Position numbers and translations under genes: made by a program. Shown here in pieces: positions 53,958 through 63,712 of a stretch of 64,000 nt of DNA (position 1 is the stretch's first letter; each line of letters starts with the position of its first letter). The stretch is from Methanobrevibacter sp. (GTDB taxonomy: Archaea > Methanobacteriota > Methanobacteria > Methanobacteriales > Methanobacteriaceae), in the NCBI RefSeq assembly GCF_017427765.1, contig NZ_JAFRSC010000032.1:1-64000 (forward strand). The letters run 5' to 3'. The notes beneath the pieces were generated by a model. The model did not search any database. It was not told where the DNA came from and was given only the letters and a program-made list of their open reading frames with translations.

Positions 53958-54464
53958 ATGTCTGATTTGGTAATTTATTTTTCAAGAAGCGGTGAAAATT
54001 ACTTTGGCGGTGAGCTTAAAAACATCGAAAAAGGAAACACTGAAGTAATTGCAGAATATATTCAACAAGAAACTGGTGCTGATTTATTTAAAGTCGAAGC
54101 AGCAGTTGATTATCCTGAAGATTATATGAAATGCATTGATATTGCAAAAAAAGAACTTGAAAGTGATGCAAGGCCTGAAATCAAACAGTCATTAGAGAGT
54201 ATAGATGAATATGATACTATTTACATTGGTTTTCCTAACTGGTGGGGAACACTTCCAATGCCGATGTTTACTCAACTGGAAAAACTTGATTTTACAGGTA
54301 AAATAGTTAAACCATTTGTAACTCATGAAGGTTCAGGTTTCGGTAAAAGTAATAATGATTTGAAAAAATTATGTGAAGGTGCTGAAATCAAAAAAGGTCT
54401 TTCAATTCCTGGTGCAAATGTTTATGAAGTGCAGCAGACTGTAGTTTCATGGATAAATGATTAA
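53958..54464 (+). CDS. Flavodoxin
   Basis: The 168-residue protein has 'LVIYFSRSGENYFGGE' at the N-terminus and 'YDTIYIGFPNWWGTLPMPM' near residue 95, as in flavodoxins related to the BilS/Flav_4 group. GGTGAT precedes the ATG. It is 66 bp after fprA, possibly in the same transcript, and 32 bp before the next flavoprotein gene. Confidence 0.88.
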   Translation: MSDLVIYFSRSGENYFGGELKNIEKGNTEVIAEYIQQETGADLFKVEAAVDYPEDYMKCIDIAKKELESDARPEIKQSLESIDEYDTIYIGFPNWWGTLPMPMFTQLEKLDFTGKIVKPFVTHEGSGFGKSNNDLKKLCEGAEIKKGLSIPGANVYEVQQTVVSWIND

Positions 54465-54496
54465 CATTTTTTTTAAATAAATTGGGAGTTTATTAT

Positions 54497-55042
54497 ATGA
54501 AAATTTTAGCTCTACAGGCAAGTCCTAGAAAGAAAGGAAATACAAATCGTGTTTTGGATGAAATGATTAAGGGTGCTGAGGACAATGGTCATGAGGTTGT
54601 AAAATACTATCTTCAGAATATGGACATTAATCCATGCAGCGGGTGTGAAATATGTGCTAAAGGAAAAGACTGCAGATATGAGGATGATGGTGCGGAAATC
54701 ATTAACCAGTTGGCTGAAGGTGCCGGTGTTATCCTTGCTTCTCCAATATATTTCGGTCAAATGACAGCGCAGGCAAAGACAATTGTTGACAGGTTCTACT
54801 CAATATTCAACAATCCGGATAAGAAGTTCAATGGAAAAGCCGCAATGATACTAACACATGCATATCCAGGAACTGATATCTATGCAGATTATATCAGATT
54901 AACCGAAGCGCAGCCATTTAAAAACAACACCGAGCTTGAATATATTGAAACACTTGAAGTCGCAGGTGTTAAATTCATTGGTGATGCAGACAAAAAAGAA
55001 GATGACCTTAAAAAGGCCTATGAAATCGGTCAAAAATTTTAA
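54497..55042 (+). CDS. NADPH-dependent FMN reductase/iron-sulfur flavoprotein family
   Basis: The protein is about 181 residues from ATG 54497 (MKILALQASPRKKGNTNRVLDEM), preceded by GGGAG. It has 'INPCSGCEICAKGKDCRYEDDG', a cysteine cluster resembling iron-sulfur flavoproteins (Isf), and 'GVILASPIYFGQMTAQAKTIVDRFY'. It is likely an FMN enzyme with or without a cluster, reducing quinones, metals or O2-derived species. It is grouped with fprA and flavodoxin. Confidence 0.83.
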   Translation: MKILALQASPRKKGNTNRVLDEMIKGAEDNGHEVVKYYLQNMDINPCSGCEICAKGKDCRYEDDGAEIINQLAEGAGVILASPIYFGQMTAQAKTIVDRFYSIFNNPDKKFNGKAAMILTHAYPGTDIYADYIRLTEAQPFKNNTELEYIETLEVAGVKFIGDADKKEDDLKKAYEIGQKF

Positions 55043-55067
55043 TTAAATTGAAAACAAATTATTTATT

Positions 55068-55913
55068 ATGGCAAATTCAGTATTTGTACCAGGCCACATT
55101 ACAGGTTTTTTTACAATAGAAAACCATGAAATAACTCTTAAAAACGGATCATGTGGTGCTGGTTTTTTACTTTCACAAGGCGTTAAAACCACAGTTTCTA
55201 AAGCTGATGAGTTGACTGTTAATGTCAATCAGGGTGATGAAACTGTTATTAGGGAAGTTTTGTCAATTTTGGAAATTGAAACTGATTTTAAAATTACTCA
55301 AGATATTCAGCTGCCTATTGGAGCAGGTTTTGGAACTTCAGCAGCTTCAGCTTTAAGTCTCACGTTGGCTATTAATGAATATCTGAATTTAGGTTATTCC
55401 CTTGAGCTGTGCGGTCAGATTGCACATATGGCAGAAGTTAATTTAGGCGCAGGTTTGGGGGATGTTATAGCTCAGACTGGCAAAGGTATTGTTTTAAGAA
55501 CAAAACCAGGTGCTCCGGGAATAGGTGAGATAAAATCATTTACAGAGGATGTTTATATAGGATGGAAAACTTTTGGAGCAATCCAAACCGCAGACATTAT
55601 CCGGGATCCTCATCACAAGGATGTCATATCATCTTCTGGTCTAAAGTATCTTGAATTATTTGAAAGCGAACCTACGCTTGAGAACTTTTTAAGTTTTTCA
55701 AATAAGTTTTCTCATGATACGAAATTAATGTCAGATGAAGTCAAAGAATTGATTGATTATTTTAATTCTTCGAGTGATATTTTAGGTAGTTCCATGGCAA
55801 TGTTGGGAAATACGGTATTTGCATTTGCATATGATGAAGATGCACTCAAAAGTCTAAACATCGAAGACTTACATATAGATAAAGTTAACAACATTGGGAT
55901 AGTTTATGATTAA
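55068..55913 (+). CDS. Pantoate kinase
   Basis: The 281-residue GHMP-superfamily kinase has 'VFVPGHITGFFTI' at the start, the ATP loop 'QLPIGAGFGTSAASALSLTLAIN' (about 85-107), and 'EVNLGAGLGDVIAQTGKGIVLRTKPGAPG', all features of archaeal PoK. It phosphorylates pantoate in the archaeal coenzyme A pathway. Its stop overlaps the next gene's start by 8 bp. Confidence 0.9.
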   Translation: MANSVFVPGHITGFFTIENHEITLKNGSCGAGFLLSQGVKTTVSKADELTVNVNQGDETVIREVLSILEIETDFKITQDIQLPIGAGFGTSAASALSLTLAINEYLNLGYSLELCGQIAHMAEVNLGAGLGDVIAQTGKGIVLRTKPGAPGIGEIKSFTEDVYIGWKTFGAIQTADIIRDPHHKDVISSSGLKYLELFESEPTLENFLSFSNKFSHDTKLMSDEVKELIDYFNSSSDILGSSMAMLGNTVFAFAYDEDALKSLNIEDLHIDKVNNIGIVYD

Positions 55914-56421
55914 ACTTAGCTATAACATTAAAAATTACAGAAATGATCTTATGGATTTGGTCCAATCAGGCGATACCGTAATTGAATTGGGCTGTCACAC
56001 CGGAGGTACTACAAAACTGTTTCCCCGAGACTGCAGAATAATTGCTGCTGATAACTCACCGGAGGCAATTGATGAAATGGCAAAACTGGGTTATGTTGAC
56101 TTTATTTCGGGTGATGTGCGTTTGCATGAGGTTTTGGCTGAAATATTTAAAAAAATCCAGACATGTGATGTACTGGCTATTGATTTGGGTGGCGGATATC
56201 ATCCGGATACTGTTTTTAAGGTTTTTTATATTTATTCATCAACATTTAAACCTAAACATACTGTAATAAGAAATCGTGGACTTTTGGAATTTGTTAATTC
56301 GGCAGGTATAAGTGGTGAAGATATCTCGTCTGATGACGGTTATCTTGAAACTTATCACGATTCGGGAATTCCTCCTTTGATAAAGGAATTCGATTTTTGG
56401 ACTCCTTCTCTTAAAAAATAG
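55906..56421 (+). CDS. SAM-dependent methyltransferase-like protein
   Basis: The 171-residue protein has the class I SAM motif 'VIELGCHTGGTTKLF' (about 24-38), 'RIIAADNSPEAIDEMAKLG', and 'CDVLAIDLGGGYHPDTVFKVFYIY'. It is short for a methyltransferase with a target-recognition domain. The substrate is unknown. It is translationally coupled to the pantoate kinase gene (8-bp overlap). Confidence 0.8.
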   Translation: MIKLSYNIKNYRNDLMDLVQSGDTVIELGCHTGGTTKLFPRDCRIIAADNSPEAIDEMAKLGYVDFISGDVRLHEVLAEIFKKIQTCDVLAIDLGGGYHPDTVFKVFYIYSSTFKPKHTVIRNRGLLEFVNSAGISGEDISSDDGYLETYHDSGIPPLIKEFDFWTPSLKK

Positions 56422-56556
56422 ATAATTTTATATAGTTTGTTTTTTTAAGAGCAATTTTTCAAGGTTAAAGCAATTTTAAAGAGTTAAAATTAATTAAATT
56501 TAAATAGTTTGTAGAATATAATATATTTTACAAAAAATTAATTTGAGGAAATTTAT

Positions 56557-56721
56557 ATGGCACAACCTATTGGGGATACACCAGTTTTAGAAGGTGATGA
56601 AGCTACAGAATTTTTAAATCATATGCTTGACCCTCCAACTGAAAAACAGGAAAAATTAAAAAAAGAAATGAACTCACAGAGAATAGTTTATTTTTGGGAT
56701 GAACCTCCATACCAAAAATAA
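56557..56721 (+). CDS. Small acidic protein of 54 residues, possible antitoxin
   Basis: ATG 56557 follows GAGGAA with good spacing. The product starts MAQPIGDTPVLEGDEATEF and ends in WDEPPYQK. The opening 'TPVLEGxxAxxFL' is a pattern I associate with short archaeal antitoxin-like proteins, but this is memory, not proof. It has its own AT-rich promoter region (TATA-like TTTAAATAG about 56500). It is convergent with a GNAT gene, 13 bp apart. Confidence 0.55.
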   Translation: MAQPIGDTPVLEGDEATEFLNHMLDPPTEKQEKLKKEMNSQRIVYFWDEPPYQK

Positions 56722-56734
56722 TATTGATTTATTT

Positions 56735-57316
56735 TCAAATTTTTTCCAAATCTAGATATAAATAGAATTTTTTTGTTGGATCTCTTTGGGATATGAAATC
56801 AATGTTTTTTACTTTTTCATAATCTTTTTTTAAGTATTCGAACCCATTTTTTGCCACATAGAAATTGAATGCTTTAGCATAACCTTCAACAACTATGAAT
56901 CGAAAACTTACATTAGTTTTTGCAATAGCTTTTAAACTATGAATAATATTTCTTAATATATGTGTGCCTAACCCTTCTCCAGAATATTTTTTCTCTATGG
57001 CCAATCTTCCAATTTTAACGGCAGGTACATTTCTATTTTTAGATTTGATTCCTAATTTGCCTTTAATTTTTAATCTTAATTTTTCATCGTTAATATTTTT
57101 CAAAATTAATGAATCTGTTAAAATTGAAGTGTATCCGATTATTTTTCCGTCAAACATTATAAGTTTTGTAATATTTAACTTCTCATTTTGTTGCTTCAAT
57201 GCATCATTTTTCAAAAAGTCATTCAATTCCTCATCACCGCAATCAAAATAGCTTAAGTCATGAGTTTCATTCAAAGTTTCAAAATAATAATTATCAATAA
57301 TATCTTTAATTTTCAT
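56735..57316 (-). CDS. GNAT-family N-acetyltransferase
   Basis: The 193-residue protein has 'FDCGDEELNDFLKNDA' (24-39), found in TacT-like and related GNATs, and the acetyl-CoA loop 'VKIGRLAIEKKYSGEGLGTHILRN'. TacT-type members are toxins that acetylate aminoacyl-tRNA, but many relatives are not. The neighbour is a 54-residue protein on the opposite strand, which is not the usual antitoxin-first operon. It is AT-rich compared with surrounding housekeeping genes. Confidence 0.8.
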   Translation of the reverse strand: MKIKDIIDNYYFETLNETHDLSYFDCGDEELNDFLKNDALKQQNEKLNITKLIMFDGKIIGYTSILTDSLILKNINDEKLRLKIKGKLGIKSKNRNVPAVKIGRLAIEKKYSGEGLGTHILRNIIHSLKAIAKTNVSFRFIVVEGYAKAFNFYVAKNGFEYLKKDYEKVKNIDFISQRDPTKKFYLYLDLEKI

Positions 57317-57629
57317 ATCTGTTCTTATTAATAGTTTAATTATTTATTTTTTACTCATATGAACTTTTAATATTGATTTAAGATTGAAATATTCTTTTTT
57401 TCATAAAAAATTGATTTATATTTAGTATTTTATATTGAAATTACATTGTATATATTTTAGAATTATTTACAATACTATTTACAAATTTTTTTCAAAACTA
57501 TATTTTAATTGTTTAATTTTCATATATTGTTTTTAATAAAATTTTAAAAAACGTATAATATTTTTTAGACAATTAACATTATATATCATAATTAAGAAAA
57601 ATATAATTCATAAGTAAAGAGGTTAAAAA
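57317..57629. other. 313-bp promoter region of the shikimate/tRNA operon
   Basis: Very AT-rich. TATA-like ATTATATAT (57578-57586) lies about 45 bp before ATG 57630, with AGAGGT as ribosome binding site (57618-57623). It also carries the GNAT promoter on the other strand. Nothing else is recognised. Confidence 0.45.
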
Positions 57630-58421
57630 ATGATAGGTAAAAAGATTCGTTTAGAAAGAATCATAAATAGGAATACTGGTAGAACTGTAATTGCACCGAT
57701 GGATCATGGTGTATCAAGCGGTCCTATTCCAGGAATCATCGACATGGATGAAACTGTTGAGGAAATCTCCCAGGGAGGAGCAGATGCAATTTTAATGCAC
57801 AAAGGTATCGTACAACAGGGACACAGAGGTTACGGTAAGGATATAGGTTTAATTGTACACTTATCAGCAAGTACTTCCCTTGCACCGGATCCAAACGATA
57901 AAGTGACTGTAACAAGCGTTGAAAAAGCAATCCAATTAGGTGCAGATGCAGTATCCATTCACGTAAACTTAGGTTCAGAAACAGAAAGCCAAATGCTTCA
58001 GGAATTGGGAGCAATTGCTGAGACATGTGACTACTGGGGAATGCCACTTTTAGCGATGATGTATCCTAGAGGCCAAAAAGTTGAAAACGAACATGACGTT
58101 GAATTCGTAAAACATGCTGCACGTGTCGGGTCTGAACTTGGAGTTGACATTGTTAAAACCAATTATACTGGTGATCCGGATTCATTTAAGGAAGTTGTTG
58201 AAGGTGCAATCGTACCTGTTGTAATAGCAGGCGGTCCAAAAGTAGATACTGATGAAGACTTATTGAATATGGTAAAAGACTCACTTGAAGTTGGTGGAGC
58301 AGGTGTTGCATTTGGACGTAACTTGTTCCAGGCTGAAAACCCAGGAAAAATTACAAGAGCAATATCTGAAGTCGTTCACCATGATTTGGATGTTGATGAA
58401 GCACTTGAATTCTTAAAATAG
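57630..58421 (+). CDS. 2-amino-3,7-dideoxy-D-threo-hept-6-ulosonate synthase
   Basis: The 263-residue class I aldolase has '[20 protein letters not shown]', '[11 protein letters not shown]', the Schiff-base lysine region '[12 protein letters not shown]', and '[16 protein letters not shown]'. It makes the C7 precursor of dehydroquinate in the archaeal alternative shikimate route. It is followed after 9 nt by the dehydroquinate synthase II gene, the classical archaeal pair. Confidence 0.94.
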   Translation: MIGKKIRLERIINRNTGRTVIAPMDHGVSSGPIPGIIDMDETVEEISQGGADAILMHKGIVQQGHRGYGKDIGLIVHLSASTSLAPDPNDKVTVTSVEKAIQLGADAVSIHVNLGSETESQMLQELGAIAETCDYWGMPLLAMMYPRGQKVENEHDVEFVKHAARVGSELGVDIVKTNYTGDPDSFKEVVEGAIVPVVIAGGPKVDTDEDLLNMVKDSLEVGGAGVAFGRNLFQAENPGKITRAISEVVHHDLDVDEALEFLK

Positions 58422-58430
58422 GTGAGTTAA

Positions 58431-59561
58431 ATGAAAAACAAATTCGCATGGATTAGTACTCCTGATGAATTGTGGGAAGATAAAAAGGAAATGATTACAA
58501 CCGCACTTGAATCCGGAATTGACCATGTCCTTGACTTTGATGATATAGAAAACATCAGAAAACTGGGCAATGTAAAAATCATTGCAAACAATGATGATGC
58601 TGATATTTATCTTGTTGGCATTAACGGTGAAGGTGATGGATTTTTAGACTTAAATGATGATTTTACAGATTCAGTTGACATTTCAAATGCCAAAAAAGCA
58701 AAAAGTGAAGGAAAAACTGTATGTGCATATATAAAAATCACAGATAAGGCACACGAGCAGTTGGCTGTAAAGTTAGGTTCAATCGTAGATTATATTATTC
58801 TTGTAGGAACTGACTGGACAATCATCCCACTTGAAAACATCATTGCGGATTTACAGAAAGTAGATGTGGAAATTATTGCTGCAGTACGAGACCTTGACGG
58901 TGCCCGCGTAGCGCTGGAAACACTTGAGCACGGAACTGACGGAATAATATTTGAAGCTAATGACTTTAACCAAACCAAAAAGATAGCTGAAGAAGTCGTA
59001 AAGGCATCTCAGGTAAAATATGACCTTAAAATTGCAACAGTAACCAACGTTAAGCCATTGGGTTCAGGTGACAGGGTATGTGTAGATACTACTGACATGA
59101 TGAGTCCCGGTGAAGGAATGCTGATTGGTTCATATTCAAAATCAATGTTTTTAGTACACTCCGAAAGTTTGGAAAGTGAATACGTTGCATCAAGACCATT
59201 CAGAGTAAATGCAGGTCCTGTTCAGGCTTATGTGATGGTTCCGGGAAACAAAACAAGATATCTCTCAGAACTGGTTGCAGGAGATGAAGTGCTGATTGTA
59301 AACACCGAAGGTGAAACAAGAACTGCATATGTCGGCAGAAGCAAAATCGAAAGAAGACCATTAATTTTAATTGAAGCGGAATATGGAGGAAAAACAATAA
59401 GAACCTTGCTTCAGAATGCAGAAACAATCAGAATTGTCGATGCAGATGACAATCCTCTTTCAGTAGCTGACGTAGAACCCGGCGATAAGGTCAAGGTTTA
59501 CATTGAAGAAAACGCACGTCACTTCGGAATTGCAATTGATGAAACCATTATAGAACAATAG
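58431..59561 (+). CDS. 3-dehydroquinate synthase II (archaeal type)
   Basis: The 376-residue protein matches the archaeal enzyme that deaminates and cyclises the C7 sugar to dehydroquinate: '[32 protein letters not shown]', '[20 protein letters not shown]', '[24 protein letters not shown]' and '[14 protein letters not shown]'. It is unrelated to bacterial AroB. It is in an operon with the C7-sugar synthase, thpR, cca and a MATE gene, all closely packed. Confidence 0.94.
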   Translation: MKNKFAWISTPDELWEDKKEMITTALESGIDHVLDFDDIENIRKLGNVKIIANNDDADIYLVGINGEGDGFLDLNDDFTDSVDISNAKKAKSEGKTVCAYIKITDKAHEQLAVKLGSIVDYIILVGTDWTIIPLENIIADLQKVDVEIIAAVRDLDGARVALETLEHGTDGIIFEANDFNQTKKIAEEVVKASQVKYDLKIATVTNVKPLGSGDRVCVDTTDMMSPGEGMLIGSYSKSMFLVHSESLESEYVASRPFRVNAGPVQAYVMVPGNKTRYLSELVAGDEVLIVNTEGETRTAYVGRSKIERRPLILIEAEYGGKTIRTLLQNAETIRIVDADDNPLSVADVEPGDKVKVYIEENARHFGIAIDETIIEQ

Positions 59562-59566
59562 GTGAT

Positions 59567-60127
59567 TTGATGTCGGTAGTTAGAGCATTTTTAGCTATTG
59601 ATTTGGATGATGACTTAAAGCCTAAAATAAATAAGATTATTAAAGAATTTAAACAGATTGATGCCAAAATCAAATATGTTGAGCTAACAAATCTGCATTT
59701 AACTCTAAAGTTCTTTGGTGACATTGACACTAACGGTTTGGAATTGCTTGAAGATGCAATTGCGCGAGTAGTATCCGATTTCAAACCTTTTGATATAAAA
59801 ATAAAAGGTTGTGGTGCTTTTCCAAACACCAATCGCATAAAGGTCATCTGGGTTGGAATCGATGATGATGCCATAATTAAAGATTTGCACGCCAGACTGG
59901 ATAAGGAATTTGTAAAATTGGGCTTTGATAAGGACAAGAAATTCTCAACACATCTAACAATCGGACGTATGAAATCAGCAAAAAACAAAAATCAGGTCAA
60001 ATCAACAATTGAAGATTATAGTGAATTTGAAATAGGTGAAATGAAAGTCAGTGAAATTTCTCTTAAGAAATCCACTTTAACTCCTCAAGGACCTATATAT
60101 GATGATTTAAAAGTATTTGAATTGTGA
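59567..60127 (+). CDS. thpR: RNA 2',3'-cyclic phosphodiesterase (2H family)
   Basis: The 186-residue protein has the two HxT motifs of the 2H family: H43-x-T45 (NLHLTLKFFGD) and H128-x-T130 (STHLTIGRM). It opens RNA 2',3'-cyclic phosphates, and relatives were first described as tRNA ligases. GGTGAT precedes the start. It directly precedes cca, so a tRNA-end-repair link is reasonable inference. Confidence 0.92.
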   Translation: MMSVVRAFLAIDLDDDLKPKINKIIKEFKQIDAKIKYVELTNLHLTLKFFGDIDTNGLELLEDAIARVVSDFKPFDIKIKGCGAFPNTNRIKVIWVGIDDDAIIKDLHARLDKEFVKLGFDKDKKFSTHLTIGRMKSAKNKNQVKSTIEDYSEFEIGEMKVSEISLKKSTLTPQGPIYDDLKVFEL

Positions 60128-60132
60128 TAAAA

Positions 60133-61500
60133 ATGGATTATGGGCCAATCTTAAAAGATATCAAACCAACAGAAACTGAACAGCAAGAACTTGACGAAAT
60201 GTCTAAAAAACTGGTCAGTTTTATTGAGCAGACATGTCAAAAGGAAAATATCGATGCAAAAGTAGAAGTTGTGGGCTCTGTTGCCAAACACACTGCACTT
60301 AAAGGAAAATCAGACATCGATGTATTCATTGCATTTCCACTTGACGTTGATGAAAGCACTTTAAAGGATAAAGGTTTATATTTGGCTCATGAATGCAACG
60401 ACCACTTTGGCGGTAAAGCTTCACATCACTTTGCATCACATCCATATGTTACATCTCAAATAGGCGACTTTGAAGTTGATTTGGTTCCATGCTATGCAAT
60501 TGAAGATGGTTCCCAGCTCAAATCTGCAGTCGACAGGACAATACTTCACACCAGATACGTTAAAGGCAAGTTAACTCCTGAAGGCTGTGATGAAGTGCTT
60601 TTATTAAAGAGATTCATGGACGTGACAGGAACTTACGGTTCGGAGTTTAAGGTTGGCGGATTTGCAGGATATCTGTGTGAACTTTTAATAATCAAATACG
60701 GAAGCTTTGAAGAAACATTAAGACAGGCAACAACCTGGCAGAATGGTCATATTATTGATTTGGAAGGCTATGGTACCGGTGGAAATTTCAATGATCCTTT
60801 AATTGTCATTGACCCGACAGATGAAAACCGTAATGTAGGTGCAGCTTTAAGATTAAATAAGTTTGCAGAATTCATTCAGTCAGCAAGAAATTACCTATCA
60901 TCAGATAACAAAAAGGATTATTTCTATCATTTAGATAAACCTCTCGATAAGGATGAAATTTTAAACGAGTTGGATAAAAGAGGTAGTGAATTTATAGCAA
61001 TCAAATTCGATATTCCGGAAATACCTCTTGATACCCTACATCCTCAACTTAAAATGACAACAGAATCATTGGCCGAAAAGATAGATAATGAGGAGTTCAA
61101 TGTATTTAAGGCAGACTATGCAAGCAATGAAGTTGACTCATCTGTAATATTGCTTGAAATGGCTTCATCCAAACTGAATGCCATTAAAGTCAATAAAGGA
61201 CCTAAAGTCTATTTAAACAAGGCATGCAATAATTTTACTACAAAATATGGTGCTTCAAATTGCCATATTGAAGGTGACTTTCTGGTTCACATGCAAAAAC
61301 GTGAATTCAGCAGTGTCATTGATTTTATAAAAGACATCTTTACGCAAAAAAACATTTCAAAAATCAAAGTTGGAAAAAATATCAAAGAAAATATAATTGA
61401 AACTTATGAATTTGTCACTTTGGATGAATTGGCAGGCGATGAGGATTATTTACAATTTTTAGATGATTTTATAAACCCGTCTCAGTATATTGTAAGGTGA
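60133..61500 (+). CDS. cca: CCA-adding tRNA nucleotidyltransferase (archaeal class I)
   Basis: The protein is 455 residues from ATG 60133, which follows GTGAT; an in-frame GTG at 60124 overlaps the thpR stop but is less likely. The nucleotidyltransferase core is GSVAKHTALKGKSDIDVF with D61 and D63, and the third aspartate D116 in GDFEVDLVPCY. It adds CCA to tRNA 3' ends without a template. It follows thpR in the operon. Confidence 0.94.
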   Translation: MDYGPILKDIKPTETEQQELDEMSKKLVSFIEQTCQKENIDAKVEVVGSVAKHTALKGKSDIDVFIAFPLDVDESTLKDKGLYLAHECNDHFGGKASHHFASHPYVTSQIGDFEVDLVPCYAIEDGSQLKSAVDRTILHTRYVKGKLTPEGCDEVLLLKRFMDVTGTYGSEFKVGGFAGYLCELLIIKYGSFEETLRQATTWQNGHIIDLEGYGTGGNFNDPLIVIDPTDENRNVGAALRLNKFAEFIQSARNYLSSDNKKDYFYHLDKPLDKDEILNELDKRGSEFIAIKFDIPEIPLDTLHPQLKMTTESLAEKIDNEEFNVFKADYASNEVDSSVILLEMASSKLNAIKVNKGPKVYLNKACNNFTTKYGASNCHIEGDFLVHMQKREFSSVIDFIKDIFTQKNISKIKVGKNIKENIIETYEFVTLDELAGDEDYLQFLDDFINPSQYIVR

Positions 61501-61504
61501 GCAG

Positions 61505-62869
61505 ATGCAGAAAACAGAAGATATAGATTTAATAGTTAATCATCCTAAAAAGGCGATAAACAAGCTGGCGATACCAATCATTATAAGTTACCTGTTCATG
61601 ATGATGAACAATATCATTGACGGTATCTGGGTTTCAGGACTTGGCCCTCATCCTCTTGCTGCAGTCGGTTTTGTAACACCTCTGTTTTTGGCACTGGTTG
61701 GTTTTGCAAACGGTTTGGGTGCAGGTTCAAACTCACTGATTGCAAGATGCATAGGAGCTGAAGACTATCACAAGGCCGGAAACAGTGCAATACACTCAAT
61801 AATGCTTTCAATAATAATGACAGTCATCTCAACTGTTGTTATTTTACTGCTTTTAAAACCTCTGCTTTTGATGATGGGTGCCGGTGAAGTAATGTCTGAA
61901 ACCATGGCTTATGGAAGTATTGTCATTGGAGGTATATTTTCAGTATTCCTTCCTGCGATGATGGCGGCAATTTTCAGAGCCCAGGGTGAAGTCAAAAGAG
62001 CGTCATATCCTTTGATTTTAACAGCAATAATCAATATCATTTTAGATCCGATATTCATCTATACATTGGGTTTGGGTGTTGCCGGCGCTGCTCTTGCAAC
62101 AGTGCTTGCTGGTGCTCTTGCAGCATCTCCTATGGTATATTGGATGTTTATAAAACAGGACAGTTTTCTTAAAGTTAAAATGAGCGAATATAAAACTGAC
62201 TTTTCAATCTATAAAGATATCCTTGTTGTAGGTATTCCTGCAAGTCTGGAGCAGTTCATCATATCATTCGTATCAATTCTGATGAATTACTGGCTTACAC
62301 TTTTAGGAGGTACCCTTGCTGTTGCTGCATATACTGCAACATGGAGACTTGTATCAATCGGAATGTCTCCATTAATTGGTATTGGAGTTGCGGCCCTTAC
62401 AGTCGGCGGTGCTGCCTACGGTGCACGAAACCTTGTTAATTTAAAGACTTCTCTTAATTACGGTATTAAATTGGGTATGGTATCTTCAATAATAATATCT
62501 TCATTTTTCTTCATATTTGCAGACCCGCTGTCATTTATATTTTCATACTCAGCAGACAGTGCAGTATTGGCTTCAAGTATAGTTGAAGCATTAAGGGTAT
62601 TGTGTTTCTTTATACTGTTCATGCCGTTTGGTGTTCTTGCGGGAAACATCTTCCAGTCAATGGGAAAAGGAACTACATCTTTAATAATCACTGTCCTGAG
62701 GTCATTTATCATGGAAGTAATCTTTGCAGGTCTTTTTGCATTCATTTTCGCATGGGGCGTAGTGGGGGTTTACTCAGGTCTTGTTTGCGGAATGTCTGTA
62801 GGTTCTCTTGTAGGATATGCCTACATCAACTACTACCTGAATAAACACAGGTCTTATTTCGAAGATTAA
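61505..62869 (+). CDS. MATE-family efflux transporter
   Basis: The 454-residue protein has 12 predicted membrane segments. The N-terminus is 'AINKLAIPIIISYLFMMMNNIIDGIWVSGLG', repeated in the second half ('IYKDILVVGIPASLEQFIISFVSIL'), the two-fold MATE layout. It should export cationic drugs or metabolites with a Na+ or H+ gradient. It is tightly packed behind cca (4 nt) and ended by a hairpin 16 nt after its stop. Confidence 0.9.
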   Translation: MQKTEDIDLIVNHPKKAINKLAIPIIISYLFMMMNNIIDGIWVSGLGPHPLAAVGFVTPLFLALVGFANGLGAGSNSLIARCIGAEDYHKAGNSAIHSIMLSIIMTVISTVVILLLLKPLLLMMGAGEVMSETMAYGSIVIGGIFSVFLPAMMAAIFRAQGEVKRASYPLILTAIINIILDPIFIYTLGLGVAGAALATVLAGALAASPMVYWMFIKQDSFLKVKMSEYKTDFSIYKDILVVGIPASLEQFIISFVSILMNYWLTLLGGTLAVAAYTATWRLVSIGMSPLIGIGVAALTVGGAAYGARNLVNLKTSLNYGIKLGMVSSIIISSFFFIFADPLSFIFSYSADSAVLASSIVEALRVLCFFILFMPFGVLAGNIFQSMGKGTTSLIITVLRSFIMEVIFAGLFAFIFAWGVVGVYSGLVCGMSVGSLVGYAYINYYLNKHRSYFED

Positions 62870-62885
62870 TTATTAAATTTTGTTT

Positions 62886-62920
62886 AGCTTATATGGGGAT
62901 TTATAAGCTATAAACTAAAC
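62886..62920 (+). terminator. Terminator of the shikimate-cca-MATE operon
   Basis: AGCTTATA (62886-62893) pairs with TATAAGCT (62902-62909) over an 8-nt loop. An outer GTTT (62882-62885) can pair with AAAC (62917-62920), and T-rich sequence follows. The 240 bp that follow up to the DUF2284 gene are AT-rich, with no other feature except a promoter. Confidence 0.55.
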
Positions 62921-63119
62921 TTTTCATCTTATTTTTGATATTATTGATTCAATAATGGAAAATTTCAAAATGTAATATGAATTTTATATAAAAATGCAGC
63001 AATAAGTTATTAATTTTAGTAAATATTTTAAAATATATTATTAATTTTATTCATTATTTTTTATTAAAACATTAAATTTAATGAATATTTTTTATTTTTG
63101 TAACATTTTTTTGTAGTAA

Positions 63120-63152
63120 CTTTTATAATGTTTTATCTAAATAATATTAACT
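63120..63152 (+). promoter_or_regulatory. Promoter of a leaderless DUF2284 transcript
   Basis: TTTATAATG (63122-63130) lies 23-31 bp before ATG 63153, and no ribosome binding site is present. The distance implies that transcription begins at or next to the start codon. Confidence 0.5.
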
Positions 63153-63704
63153 ATGTCTGAGATAAAAAAACTCACACTTGATGTTGATGTTGAAGAGTTC
63201 TATAAAAACTATGTTGACTTTGAAAATGTTTCAAAACTCTGTATTGAAGAGCAGGAAATGCTTGGATACAACTGGAACTATCCTCCATTCGAATTCGATG
63301 TTGATGATGTTTGGAATTCATACAATAAACTAAAGATAATCGCATTTAAAATTGATTTTTCCGCCGAAGAGCTTGCCCACACTTTTGAGGACAAGGAACT
63401 TGAATACATCCTAAAACGTTTTGAAAGGATGAAAGTTAAAATGATGAACGATATTTACGCTCTTGAAAGTGAAGACGCTCTTGGATTATTTTTGGGAAAA
63501 TGCAATCTGTGCATGAGATGTACAAGGGAATTTAACATGCCCTGCAAGATGCCTTTTAAAATGAGATATCCTCTCGAAGCATTGGGTGCGAAAGTGGATG
63601 AGGCTGTTAATGATCTTTTTGGTTATAAAATACAGTACGCAAAAGACGGAAAGCTGCCTGAATATCTTATATTCGTCGGTGGCTTATTATATGATAAAAA
63701 GTAG
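63153..63704 (+). CDS. DUF2284 metal-binding protein
   Basis: The 183-residue protein has a C-terminal cysteine cluster 'CNLCMRCTREFNMPCKMPFKMRYPLEALG' (about residues 112-140), the DUF2284 hallmark that probably binds an iron-sulfur cluster or zinc. An earlier Cys is at 'VSKLCIEEQEMLGYNWNYPP'. The function is unknown. It is 8 nt upstream of npdG, so it is probably co-transcribed with this F420/NADP enzyme. Confidence 0.82.
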   Translation: MSEIKKLTLDVDVEEFYKNYVDFENVSKLCIEEQEMLGYNWNYPPFEFDVDDVWNSYNKLKIIAFKIDFSAEELAHTFEDKELEYILKRFERMKVKMMNDIYALESEDALGLFLGKCNLCMRCTREFNMPCKMPFKMRYPLEALGAKVDEAVNDLFGYKIQYAKDGKLPEYLIFVGGLLYDKK

Positions 63705-63712
63705 GTGATTAA

